A DNA stretch of 38,385 bases from DATATB01 sp036268995 (lineage in GTDB: Bacteria > Planctomycetota > Planctomycetia > Pirellulales > PNKZ01). This document shows, in pieces, positions 30,764 through 38,385 of the stretch. The notes under the pieces were generated by a model. The model was not told the DNA's origin and did not search any database. It saw nothing but the letters and a program-made list of their open reading frames with translations. The stretch spans positions 1-38,385 of the forward strand of contig DATATB010000126.1 of assembly GCA_036268995.1 (NCBI GenBank), given 5' to 3'. Numbering within the stretch: the stretch's first letter is position 1; each line of letters opens with the position of its first letter. A program made the translations under genes and the position numbers.

Positions 30764-33052
30764 CTACGCTCGGGCGAGGTCGAAGCGATCGAGGTTCATC
30801 ACCTTGTTCCAGACCGCGACGAAATCATGGACGAACTTCTGCTGCGCGTCGGAACTTCCGTAGACTTCAGCCAGCGCGCGGAGTTGGGCGTTGGAACCAA
30901 AGACCAGGTCGGCACGCCGGCCGGTCCATTTCAATTCGCCCGTTTTGCGATCGCGGCCTTCGAACACGTCTGCGTCTTTCGAGACCGGCTTCCACTCGGT
31001 GCGCATATCGAGCAGGTTGACGAAGAAATCGTTGGTCAGCGCCTCCGGCCGCTTGGTCAAGACACCGTGCTGCGCCCCTGCGAAGTTGGTCTTCAGCACG
31101 CGCATGCCACCCACGAGCACCGTCATTTCGGGGGCGGTGAGGGTCAGCAATTGTGCCTTATCAACCAGCAGCGCTTCGGCCGATACGGTGTACTTGCCCT
31201 TGAGGTAATTGCGAAAGCCGTCGGCAATGGGTTCGAGCACGGCGAAGGATTCCACGTCGGTCTGATCCTGCGAGGCGTCCGTGCGCCCCGGCGTGAAGGG
31301 AACCATGACCTCGCAACCGGCATTTTTCGCAGCTTGCTCGATGCCTGCGCAGCCGGCCAAAACAATCAGATCCGCCAGCGAGACCTGCTTGCCGCCAGAC
31401 TGGGCGCCGTTCTTGCCGGCAGGCTGTGCGCCATTGAACGCAGTCTGGATGCCCTCCAGCGCCTTCAGCACCTTCGCCAGTTGGGCAGGCTGATTGACTT
31501 GCCAATCCTTTTGCGGTGCCAGGCGAATGCGGGCACCGTTGGCACCGCCGCGCTTATCGGAACCACGGAACGTGGACGCCGACGCCCAGGCGGTGGAAAC
31601 CAACTCTGAAACGGACAGACCTGAGGCCAGGATCTTGCCCTTCAGCGTGGCGATGTCCTGCGCATCGATCAAGGGGTGCTTCACGGCGGGAATGGGGTCC
31701 TGCCAGATGAGTTCTTCCGCAGGAACCTCCGGTCCGAGATAACGCGCGCGCGGGCCCATGTCTCGGTGCGTCAGCTTGAACCACGCCCGGGCGAACGCGT
31801 CGGCGAGCTGATCCGGATTTTGCATGAAGCGGCGCGAGATTTTTTCGTAAGCCGGGTCCATCCGCAGGGCGAGATCGGTGGTCAGCAGCGACGGCGCGAT
31901 CCGCTTCGACGGGTCATGGGCAGCCGGCACCGTGCCGGCTCCGGCGCCATTCTTGGGTCGCCACTGATGCGCCCCGGCCGGACTCTTCGTCAGTTCCCAT
32001 TCGTAGCCGAACAGATTCTCGAAGAAGCCGTTGCTCCACTTCGTGGGAGTGCTGGTCCAGGTGACTTCGAGCCCGCTGGTGATCGTGTCAGCGCCGGAGC
32101 CGGTGCCAAAGCTGTTCTTCCAGCCCAAGCCCTGCCCCTCGATGCCTGCCGCTTCGGGATCCGGTCCACAGTTGGACGAAGGCGCGGCTCCGTGGGTCTT
32201 GCCGAAGGAATGGCCGCCGGCGATGAGCGCCACCGTCTCCTCGTCGTTCATCGCCATGCGGCCGAAGGTCTCGCGGATATCGTAGGCCGCCGCGAGGGGA
32301 TCGGGATTGCCGTCCGGACCTTCGGGGTTGACGTAGATCAGGCCCATCTGCACTGCGGCCAGCGGATTCTCGAGGATGCGGCTGTGAATGTCTCCATCCG
32401 CGTCGTCATCGGATACGAGCACCGCGGCGCCGTTTCCCTTGTCGACACCCTCGGAACCGTGGGCGTAGCGAATGTCGCCGCCCAGCCAGGTTTTCTCCGC
32501 GCCCCAGTAGACGTCTTGATCCGGCTCCCAGACGTCCTCGCGACCGCCACCGAAACCGAAGGTTTTGAATCCCATCGTTTCTAGCGCGACGTTGCCAGTC
32601 AGGACAAGCAGGTCGGCCCAGGAAATCTTGCGGCCATACTTTTGCTTGATCGGCCACAGCAGCCGGCGGGCTTTGTCCAGGCTGACGTTGTCAGGCCAAC
32701 TGTTGAGCGGTGCGAAGCGCTGCTGGCCCCGTCCCCCGCCGCCGCGGCCGTCCGCGATGCGGTAGGTGCCGGTGCTGTGCCACGCCATGCGAATGAACAA
32801 GGGCCCGTAGTGGCCGAAGTCGGCCGGCCACCAGTCTTGCGAGTCGGTCATCAGCGCCGCGAGATCCTTCTTGACCGCCGCCAGGTCGAGGCTCTGGAAC
32901 TCTGCCGCGTAGTCGAAATCCTCACCCATCGGATTGGACTTGGAGGAATGCTGGTGCAGAAGTTCGAGCCGCAACTCGTTCGGCCACCAATCGCGGATCG
33001 TCGTGCCGCCGCCGGCGGTATGGTGGAACGGGCATTGGGCTTCGGTCGACAT
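30764..33052 (-). CDS. katG: Catalase-peroxidase
   Basis: The 762-residue product is a full KatG, breaking down hydrogen peroxide with a haem. Distal residues Arg88, Trp91 and His92 (IRMAWHSTG) and the proximal His281 (AGGHSFGKTHG) are present. The Trp91-Tyr240-Met266 cross-link partners are all there (MGLIYVNPEGP, RMAMND). The mobile arginine is in DMGPRARYLGP. The loop between Trp91 and Tyr240 is about 27 residues longer than in the M. tuberculosis enzyme, containing GGDIRYAHGSEG and SDDDADGDIHSR. AAGGGAG is well placed before the ATG at 33052. The 308-bp upstream gap probably holds a regulated promoter, but no operator was identified. Confidence 0.97.
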   Translation of the reverse strand: MSTEAQCPFHHTAGGGTTIRDWWPNELRLELLHQHSSKSNPMGEDFDYAAEFQSLDLAAVKKDLAALMTDSQDWWPADFGHYGPLFIRMAWHSTGTYRIADGRGGGGRGQQRFAPLNSWPDNVSLDKARRLLWPIKQKYGRKISWADLLVLTGNVALETMGFKTFGFGGGREDVWEPDQDVYWGAEKTWLGGDIRYAHGSEGVDKGNGAAVLVSDDDADGDIHSRILENPLAAVQMGLIYVNPEGPDGNPDPLAAAYDIRETFGRMAMNDEETVALIAGGHSFGKTHGAAPSSNCGPDPEAAGIEGQGLGWKNSFGTGSGADTITSGLEVTWTSTPTKWSNGFFENLFGYEWELTKSPAGAHQWRPKNGAGAGTVPAAHDPSKRIAPSLLTTDLALRMDPAYEKISRRFMQNPDQLADAFARAWFKLTHRDMGPRARYLGPEVPAEELIWQDPIPAVKHPLIDAQDIATLKGKILASGLSVSELVSTAWASASTFRGSDKRGGANGARIRLAPQKDWQVNQPAQLAKVLKALEGIQTAFNGAQPAGKNGAQSGGKQVSLADLIVLAGCAGIEQAAKNAGCEVMVPFTPGRTDASQDQTDVESFAVLEPIADGFRNYLKGKYTVSAEALLVDKAQLLTLTAPEMTVLVGGMRVLKTNFAGAQHGVLTKRPEALTNDFFVNLLDMRTEWKPVSKDADVFEGRDRKTGELKWTGRRADLVFGSNAQLRALAEVYGSSDAQQKFVHDFVAVWNKVMNLDRFDLARA

Positions 33053-33360
33053 GCGTTTTCTCCCTTAGCGGCGTCAGTTGTTGACCCGCGCTATGTTGAT
33101 AAGTAACCGTTTTTCGACGAACATCCAGGATCGTTCGCGGCCGCTCATGCGGCAACGACCGACGGGCTTGCGTCGTATTCTCTCCGCGCCTGACTGACGC
33201 CCGCGGTTCGAATCGTACCACCTGTCGCCCGACGCGGCAATTTGGGGCAGGGCCGCGGCGCGGAGCGGCCGCGCTGGTACGCAACTCGCTCGGAGGTTTC
33301 GCCGGCGGGAATCCTTTGGCCGATGTGACCTTCCGCGCCGAACTCCTTGCTGCCTCAGCC
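33053..33360. other. Intergenic gap upstream of katG
   Basis: This 308-bp gap between the aldo/keto reductase stop and katG holds the katG leader. No peroxide-sensor operator, terminator hairpin or gene was convincingly visible; the minus-strand frame crossing it is out of frame with katG. Confidence 0.5.
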
Positions 33361-34299
33361 TTAGGTTCCTCTCGCGATAAACCCGGGCACGCCGGTTTCC
33401 ACCACGGCATTAAACCGAACCTGTGACTTGATTCCTTCGCTAATCTCTCGCACGGCTTCTTGAGGAAGGGTGGAGACGTCAAAGTTCTCCTTAATCCAGG
33501 TGGGATTCGTCGAGGTGGTCAGCAGCGCCGTCCCGCGCTGAATGGCCCAGGCGAGCAAAACTTGCGCGGGCGTCTTGTGGACTCGCTTGGCGATCGCGGT
33601 GATGACAGGATCTTCCGTCAACTTGGGTTCCATACCATGGCCCAGCGCGGCGAACGCTTGCAGCACGATGCCATTGGTTTTGCAATAGTCCAAAAGCTCC
33701 CATTGCGGGAGATACGGATGCGATTCGACGTGAACCACCGCGGGCTTGATCCTGGCAGCGTCGAAGATGCCTTGCACCTGATCCAGACTGACGTCGGATA
33801 ATCCGATGGCCTTGCACCGGCCCTCGTCCACCAGGCGCTCCAGCGCTCTCCAAGTGTCCAGCAGCGTGATCCCTTTGTCATAAATCACATTGCCGCTGGC
33901 ATCTCTCGGGTCTTGCTCGTCTCCCGGTTGGAAGGCAAAGGGGGTGTGGATGAGATAGAGATTGACGTAGTCAAGTTGCAGCTTCTTGAGACTGGCCTCG
34001 AAGGCCGGCTTGACGAGCTCAGGACGATGATGGGAGTTCCAGAGCTTCGTGATGACAAACACGTCCTCCCGCTTGACCTTCCCGGCCTGGAACACTTCCT
34101 GCATTGCTTCGCCGACCTCTTTTTCGGTGCGGTAACGTTCTGCGGTGTCGAGCAGACGAAACCCGGCCTCGAGCGCTGCCTTGGTCGCGGTTTTCGTTGC
34201 CACCGGGTCGGGAATCAATGTGCCAAACCCGAGGGCTGGGATCGCGGATCCATTGTTGAGCGCCATCTTCGTATAGCGAAGGTTGTCGTTGTCTTCCAT
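33361..34299 (-). CDS. Aldo/keto reductase
   Basis: The 312-residue product is a classical NADPH-dependent aldo/keto reductase. The tetrad is Asp51 (LLDTAERY), Tyr56, Lys85 (VITKLWN) and His118 (LYLIHTPF). It probably reduces aldehydes or methylglyoxal-type carbonyls. The C-terminal coenzyme motif is weak: LLTTSTNPTWIKEN replaces the usual IPKS pattern. The ATG at 34299 follows CGGAGGGA. It lies 308 bp upstream of katG and about 200 bp after the transporter, all on the minus strand, possibly a stress-defence neighbourhood. Confidence 0.92.
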   Translation of the reverse strand: MEDNDNLRYTKMALNNGSAIPALGFGTLIPDPVATKTATKAALEAGFRLLDTAERYRTEKEVGEAMQEVFQAGKVKREDVFVITKLWNSHHRPELVKPAFEASLKKLQLDYVNLYLIHTPFAFQPGDEQDPRDASGNVIYDKGITLLDTWRALERLVDEGRCKAIGLSDVSLDQVQGIFDAARIKPAVVHVESHPYLPQWELLDYCKTNGIVLQAFAALGHGMEPKLTEDPVITAIAKRVHKTPAQVLLAWAIQRGTALLTTSTNPTWIKENFDVSTLPQEAVREISEGIKSQVRFNAVVETGVPGFIARGT

Positions 34300-34505
34300 T
34301 GCTTCATCCCTCCGATATTTGCCACGTGGACTTCAAGCCCGCGACCGTCGCGGACCGGCACTGGACATCGCTACCAATCCTTCCCACGGGCGAAAGCAGT
34401 CAGTCAACACGTCGCCATCCCCAGAGGCTCAGCGAGCGACAACCGTTGACAGACGCCCCGCCGGATGCATCACCTTCAGTTTCCCTTGTTCTGCTTGGGT
34501 CCCTT

Positions 34506-36149
34506 CTATACCGCCGAGCGCTTCATCAGAAACACCAGGAACACCAGCCCCACGCTCACGACCGCCGCGACCCAGAAGATGTCGAAATAAGCGAATGACG
34601 CAGCCTGCTGTTCGAGGAGGTCGGCGAGCACTCGCAGCGCTTGCTGTTGCGATTCGACCGGGTCGCCCGTTTGCTGGTAGAAGAACGCCCGGGATTGTTC
34701 CAGGAACGAGCTTGCCGCCGGGCTGAAAGGGTCGAGGAACTCGCCCACCCGCGTGGTATGGAACTGATTGCGCCGCTCGTGGAGAGTTTGAACCATCGAA
34801 GTGCCGAAACTGCCGCCTTCGTTGCGAAGCAGGGCGAGCATGCCCACGGCTGCCCCGCGCAGGTGCCTGGGGGTGAAGAGGAAGGCGGCCACGTTGAGTG
34901 GGGCGAACATCAGTGACAGGCCGATGATCATCACCACCCGCGGCCAGATCGCCAGGCTCGGACTCATGTCCAGGTTCATCAGCGCCATCCAGTAGTTGCC
35001 CGCCGCCATGACGAGCAAGCCCGGGGCGATTAGCCAGCGTGCGCCGACGCCCCAGCCGACGAGGCGGCCCACGACGAGCAAGGTCAGAGCGGCGAAAACT
35101 CCAGCGGGCCACAACACGCGACCGGCGGCATAGGCGTCGTAGCCGAACACGGTCAAGAGCAGCAGCGGCAACGCCACGCTCGCCGCGTACAGCACGGCGA
35201 AGGTGCCGAATGTAATGCAGCAGGACGCGGCGAAGTTGCGCTCCCAGAACACCCTGACGTTGACCACCGGGCTGGCAAACGTCAGCTCCCGGTAGAGGAA
35301 TCCGGCCAGCGCCAGCACGAACACGATCAGCAGCGTCTGCACGCGCCAGAACGGGTCGCCCAGCCAATCCCACTCTTGCCCTTTGCCGAGCATCACTTCC
35401 CAGGAGGCGATGACGAGGGACAGCAGCCCCAGACCGATGCCATCGAAATTGAGCGGTCGCTTCTTCAGCTCCGCCCGCTCTTGCCTCAGGTAATCCGGAT
35501 CCTTCAGCAAGGCGTAGCAGGCCAGGAAGCCAATGAGGCCCACGGGCGCATTGATGTAGAAGATCCAGCGCCAACTGTAGTTGACGGCGAGCCAACCGCC
35601 CAGAATCGGGCCAACAATTGGTCCCACCAAAACAGCGATGCCGAACAGCGTCTGGGCGGCGCCCTGCTTCTCGAGCGGCAGACTGTCCAGCAGGATCGCC
35701 TGGCTCGAGGGTTGGAGCCCGCCGGCGCCCAGTCCCTGGATGATCCGGAACAGCATCAACTGCGGCAGGCTGGTGGCAATGCCGCACAGCCCCGAGGCAA
35801 TGGTGAAGATGGCAATCGAGCAGAGGAAGTAGTTTCGGCGGCCGAAGTGGGCCGACAGCCAGCCGGTGACCGGCAAAATGAAGGCGTTGGCTGCCAGGTA
35901 ACTGGTCATCACCCACTCGCTGTCGGTGATCGGTGCCGACAGGCCACCCGCGATGTACGGCCGGGCGACACCAACAATCGTGAAGCCCACGACTCCCATT
36001 AACGTCGGGATGACCACGGCGGCGCCGACGAACCAAGGGTTGACCGCCACCACCTGGACGAGCGCAAGTGGAGCATTGCGCCGCTCATGATATGCACCTG
36101 GCGGCGGACGCGGCATCCCCGGTGATGCTCTGGTCACGACGGCTGTCAT
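34506..36149 (-). CDS. DHA2-type drug efflux transporter (EmrB/QacA family)
   Basis: This protein of about 547 residues is a 14-helix major facilitator transporter. Visible signatures are GWLSAHFGRRNYF (motif A-like), FRIIQGLGAGGLQPSSQAIL, and GPILGGWLAVNYSWRWIFYINAPVG (antiporter motif C region). A long loop lies near the C-terminus before the last helix. It would export toxic compounds using the proton gradient. The family TM1 motif LDxTIVNVALP is changed to VGFTIVGVARP, so the usual Asp and Asn are lost. The start is uncertain: ATG at 36149 is used; ATG at 36164 or 36116 and a GTG at 36206 are alternatives. The last overlaps a hairpin repeat. No emrA-type partner gene is in the window. Confidence 0.85.
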   Translation of the reverse strand: MTAVVTRASPGMPRPPPGAYHERRNAPLALVQVVAVNPWFVGAAVVIPTLMGVVGFTIVGVARPYIAGGLSAPITDSEWVMTSYLAANAFILPVTGWLSAHFGRRNYFLCSIAIFTIASGLCGIATSLPQLMLFRIIQGLGAGGLQPSSQAILLDSLPLEKQGAAQTLFGIAVLVGPIVGPILGGWLAVNYSWRWIFYINAPVGLIGFLACYALLKDPDYLRQERAELKKRPLNFDGIGLGLLSLVIASWEVMLGKGQEWDWLGDPFWRVQTLLIVFVLALAGFLYRELTFASPVVNVRVFWERNFAASCCITFGTFAVLYAASVALPLLLLTVFGYDAYAAGRVLWPAGVFAALTLLVVGRLVGWGVGARWLIAPGLLVMAAGNYWMALMNLDMSPSLAIWPRVVMIIGLSLMFAPLNVAAFLFTPRHLRGAAVGMLALLRNEGGSFGTSMVQTLHERRNQFHTTRVGEFLDPFSPAASSFLEQSRAFFYQQTGDPVESQQQALRVLADLLEQQAASFAYFDIFWVAAVVSVGLVFLVFLMKRSAV

Positions 36150-36202
36150 TGGTTGGCCGGGCATGATCGTTTGCGTCGGACAAGCTTCCGGCCTGGCGGC
36201 CG

Positions 36203-36238
36203 TCACCCTGTCGGGTGAGTATAGGCGGCATGTCCGCC
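36203..36238. repeat. Double hairpin upstream of the DHA2 transporter
   Basis: TCACCC-TGTC-GGGTGA (36203-36218) and GGCGG-CATGT-CCGCC (36224-36238) sit side by side. On the minus strand TATACT lies between them (36223-36218), so promoter function is possible. The rest of the 269-bp gap up to 36418 holds no supportable gene. Confidence 0.5.
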
Positions 36239-36418
36239 CTCGACCAGTAATGGGCTTTTGTTATCCCAATGCGCTCGGAACCGCCGACCCGTGCACGGCT
36301 AGATCGTGCCGTTTGGGCCGAAGGGTTTAGCGCAAGTCCGCATCTTTCTCCAGACCCAGAACATGCCTGAAGCATTGCGGCAGCCCAACCAGGGCCCTGC
36401 TCTCAAATCGCTGCAGAT

Positions 36419-38209
36419 CTAACCGGGCTCTTCGAGTTCGGCTTGCAGTTCGCACCAGCGGTTTTCGAGATCGGCGAGCTGGATGGTGAGCGCGGTGACT
36501 TCGTTGTGCAGGCGCAGGGCTTCGGTCGGATCGGAGCATTGCAGCAACTTGTCGTTGGATTGGCGCTTTTGGTCGTCCAGCGCGGCGATGGAGCGCTCGA
36601 GGGTGCGAAGCTCTTTCTGGATGTCACGCTCGTTGCGGCGAGGTTTTTTCGGGGCAGTTTTAGCGGGCGTGGTCGCGGTTGGGCGCGGCGAGGGCTTGTG
36701 CGCGGCCTGCTCGCGCTCGCCGTCCTCGATCTCCTTGTTGACCGAATACAGATAAGCCTCGTAATCGCCGCGATAGTTGACGACGTGGCTATCGCGGACC
36801 TCGATGATGCAGGTGGCGACGCGGTGCATGAAATGCCGGTCGTGGCTGGTGAAGATCAACGTGCCTTGATATGCCAATAGCGCGTCGACCAAAGCCTCGA
36901 CCGTGTCGACGTCCAGATGGTTGGCCGGCTCGTCCAGCACCAGCACATTGCACTGGCTGAGCAGGACGCCGGCCATGCAGAGGCGTGCCCGCTCGCCGCC
37001 GGAGAGCACGGCGATCCGCTTCTTCACCGCCTCGCCGCGAAAGAGCAGCGCCCCGGCCAAATCCAGAATGGCCTGGTCCTTGGTGCCGGGCGCGGCCGTG
37101 TACTGGAGGTAATCGAGCACCGTCTTTTGCTCAGGCAGGCTCGTATACACGTGCTGGGCATAGACGCCGAGCTGGCAGCCGTGGCCCCAGCGGAAGTTTC
37201 CGGCCCGCGGGTCGAGCGATTCGACAATCGTGCGCAGAAACGTGGTCTTGCCCTGGCCATTGTCACCGACGATGGCCGCCCGGGAACCGTGTTCGATCTC
37301 GATGTCGATGCCGCTGGCGACCGTGCGCTCGGGATACCCGATCTCCAGGCCTCGACAGCGCAGAGCCGGACCCTTGCGCGGTTCGACAATGGGGGCCCGA
37401 ATGCGGGCAGTAGGTTCGTCGCCGGCAATCTCGGTGATTTCGAGCCGCTCGAGCTGCTTGCTTTTGGAGCGGGCACGCGTGGCGGTGCTGGCCCGGGCTT
37501 TGTTCTTGGCGATGAACTCTTCGAGTTGGCGGCGCTTGGCCAGGACGGCGGCATTGGTGCGCTGGTCGGTTTCGCGTTTTTGGGCCTGGTATTCGAGAAA
37601 GGCCTCGATCTTGCCAGGGTACATCGTCAGCTTGCCGTGCGACAGGTCGAGCGTATGATCGCAAGTCGCGCCCAGAAACGCGCGATCGTGCGAAACGATC
37701 AGGCAGGCTTCGGAAAAGCCGCGCAGAAAATGTTCGAGCAGAATCTGCGTGCGCAAGTCGAGGAAGTTCGTGGGTTCGTCCAAGAGCAGCAAGTTCGGCT
37801 CGTGCAAGAGCAAAGCCGCCAGCTTGACGCGCGTCTGCCAACCGCCCGACAGCTTGGCGACCGGCCCATGCAGATAGGCCTCCTTGAGTTCGAACTGTCC
37901 GGCGACCTCGCCGCACTTCCACTCGGGCTGACCGCTATCGCGCAGGAGGAAGTCGAGGCTGGTCTCGCCCGGCAGAAAGGGGTCGTGCTGGCGCAGATAG
38001 CCGAGCCGCAGCTTGGGATGACGGATCACCTCGCCGCGATCCAGCTCTTCTTCACCGAGCAGGACGCGCAGCAGCGTGCTCTTGCCGGCCCCGTTGCGGC
38101 CGACGAAGCCGACGCGCACGTCGTCGGTGATCGTCGCCTCAGCGCCGTCGAGCAGCACCTGGTCGCCGAAACTCTTGTGTGCGTTCTTGATTTGCAGCAG
38201 TACAGCCAT
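36419..38209 (-). CDS. ABC-F family ATPase (translation-associated, Uup/EttA-like)
   Basis: The 596-residue product has two ABC ATPase domains and no membrane segments, typical of ABC-F proteins that act on the ribosome. First domain: Walker A GRNGAGKS (37-44), signature LSGGW, Walker B LLLLDEPTNFLD. Second domain: GDNGQGKTT, signature LSGGERARL and VLVLDEPANHLD (the usual DEPTNHLD with Thr changed to Ala). A basic linker separates them (KNKARASTATRARSKSKQ). The C-terminus is a charged Pro/Lys linker followed by a coiled coil (RDIQKELRTLERSIAALDDQ), as in Uup. ATG at 38209 follows AAAAGG; the open frame extends upstream without support. Part of the C-terminal linker has a decayed copy at 25507. 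Confidence 0.93.
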   Translation of the reverse strand: MAVLLQIKNAHKSFGDQVLLDGAEATITDDVRVGFVGRNGAGKSTLLRVLLGEEELDRGEVIRHPKLRLGYLRQHDPFLPGETSLDFLLRDSGQPEWKCGEVAGQFELKEAYLHGPVAKLSGGWQTRVKLAALLLHEPNLLLLDEPTNFLDLRTQILLEHFLRGFSEACLIVSHDRAFLGATCDHTLDLSHGKLTMYPGKIEAFLEYQAQKRETDQRTNAAVLAKRRQLEEFIAKNKARASTATRARSKSKQLERLEITEIAGDEPTARIRAPIVEPRKGPALRCRGLEIGYPERTVASGIDIEIEHGSRAAIVGDNGQGKTTFLRTIVESLDPRAGNFRWGHGCQLGVYAQHVYTSLPEQKTVLDYLQYTAAPGTKDQAILDLAGALLFRGEAVKKRIAVLSGGERARLCMAGVLLSQCNVLVLDEPANHLDVDTVEALVDALLAYQGTLIFTSHDRHFMHRVATCIIEVRDSHVVNYRGDYEAYLYSVNKEIEDGEREQAAHKPSPRPTATTPAKTAPKKPRRNERDIQKELRTLERSIAALDDQKRQSNDKLLQCSDPTEALRLHNEVTALTIQLADLENRWCELQAELEEPG

Positions 38210-38331
38210 CGTTTCGCCTTTTTTCTCGACCGGCCATCGTAGGCGGCGACTTACTTTTCGTAAACCGCTGTTCGGCCGATCAGGCTCGCGATGCAGTGTC
38301 CTCTTGCGAAGGGGCTTTCGTATTCGGGTGC

Positions 38332-38354
38332 CACTGCTGGCTAGTCCAGCAGTG
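38332..38354. repeat. Perfect hairpin near the window end
   Basis: CACTGCTGG (38332-38340) and CCAGCAGTG (38346-38354) pair across loop CTAGT. It lies 123 bp upstream of the ABC-F start codon and looks like a dispersed repeat. The remaining upstream region 38210-38385 shows no gene. Confidence 0.6.
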
Positions 38355-38385
38355 TGGTGGAGCACCGATCGAGCTCCGCACTGCT

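Noticed and set aside
32922..33482. 186-codon minus-strand frame upstream of katG
   Set aside because: It overlaps katG and the aldo/keto reductase out of frame and has no motif.

Overview
The window looks like chromosomal DNA of a high-GC planctomycete, probably near Pirellulales. This is inferred from two secreted formylglycine-type sulfatases side by side, several planctomycete-style secreted proteins of unknown function, mixed operon directions and many short dispersed palindromic repeats between genes. No rRNA, tRNA, CRISPR array, phage gene or intact transposase was recognised. About 30 genes are supported, most of them ordinary metabolic or envelope genes.

Layout. 25-2057 (-): a prpB-prpC pair (methylisocitrate lyase and citrate/methylcitrate synthase, 4-nt overlap), pointing to propionate catabolism. 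2223-2759 (+): an unknown protein. 2883-5181 (-): a LarA-like protein followed by a YgfZ/GcvT-like folate-binding protein. 5463-9545 (+): a large lipoprotein joining a LolA-like domain, a thioredoxin domain and a propeller-like C-terminus, then a divergent phosphoglycerate kinase. 9552-16844 (-): a tight five-gene unit, transcribed in the order speA (arginine decarboxylase), a U32-family protein, an FAH-family hydrolase, an unknown protein with an Imm49-like tail, and an RmlD-like reductase. 16871-17011: a 141-bp element with perfect 30-bp terminal inverted repeats. 17158-20535 (+): three unknown proteins and folC. 20837-24845: a secreted polysaccharide-lyase-like protein facing a secreted all-helical protein, then an aldo/keto reductase and a PPP-type phosphatase. 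25045-28792 (-): a small unknown gene, a relic of an ABC-F gene, and two sulfatases. 29164-38209: a small secreted protein, a secreted esterase, katG, a second aldo/keto reductase, a DHA2-type transporter and an ABC-F ATPase.

How the genes may work together. The secreted lyase-like protein, the helical secreted protein, the two sulfatases and the secreted esterase could together process sulfated or acylated polysaccharide outside the cytoplasm (inference from neighbourhood only). KatG and the neighbouring aldo/keto reductase fit detoxification.

The most unusual signals are: a 40-codon ABC-F relic about 11 kb from the intact ABC-F gene; the 141-bp inverted-repeat element; a dispersed hairpin repeat sitting in frame inside the U32 gene, with a sister copy 5 kb away between genes; a near-identical 20-bp leader over the start codons of prpB and speA; and several enzymes lacking a family-defining residue (LarA-like Lys, RmlD-like Lys, the PGK nucleotide-loop Asp, and the DHA2 TM1 Asp). 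No complete new defence or mobile system was found.
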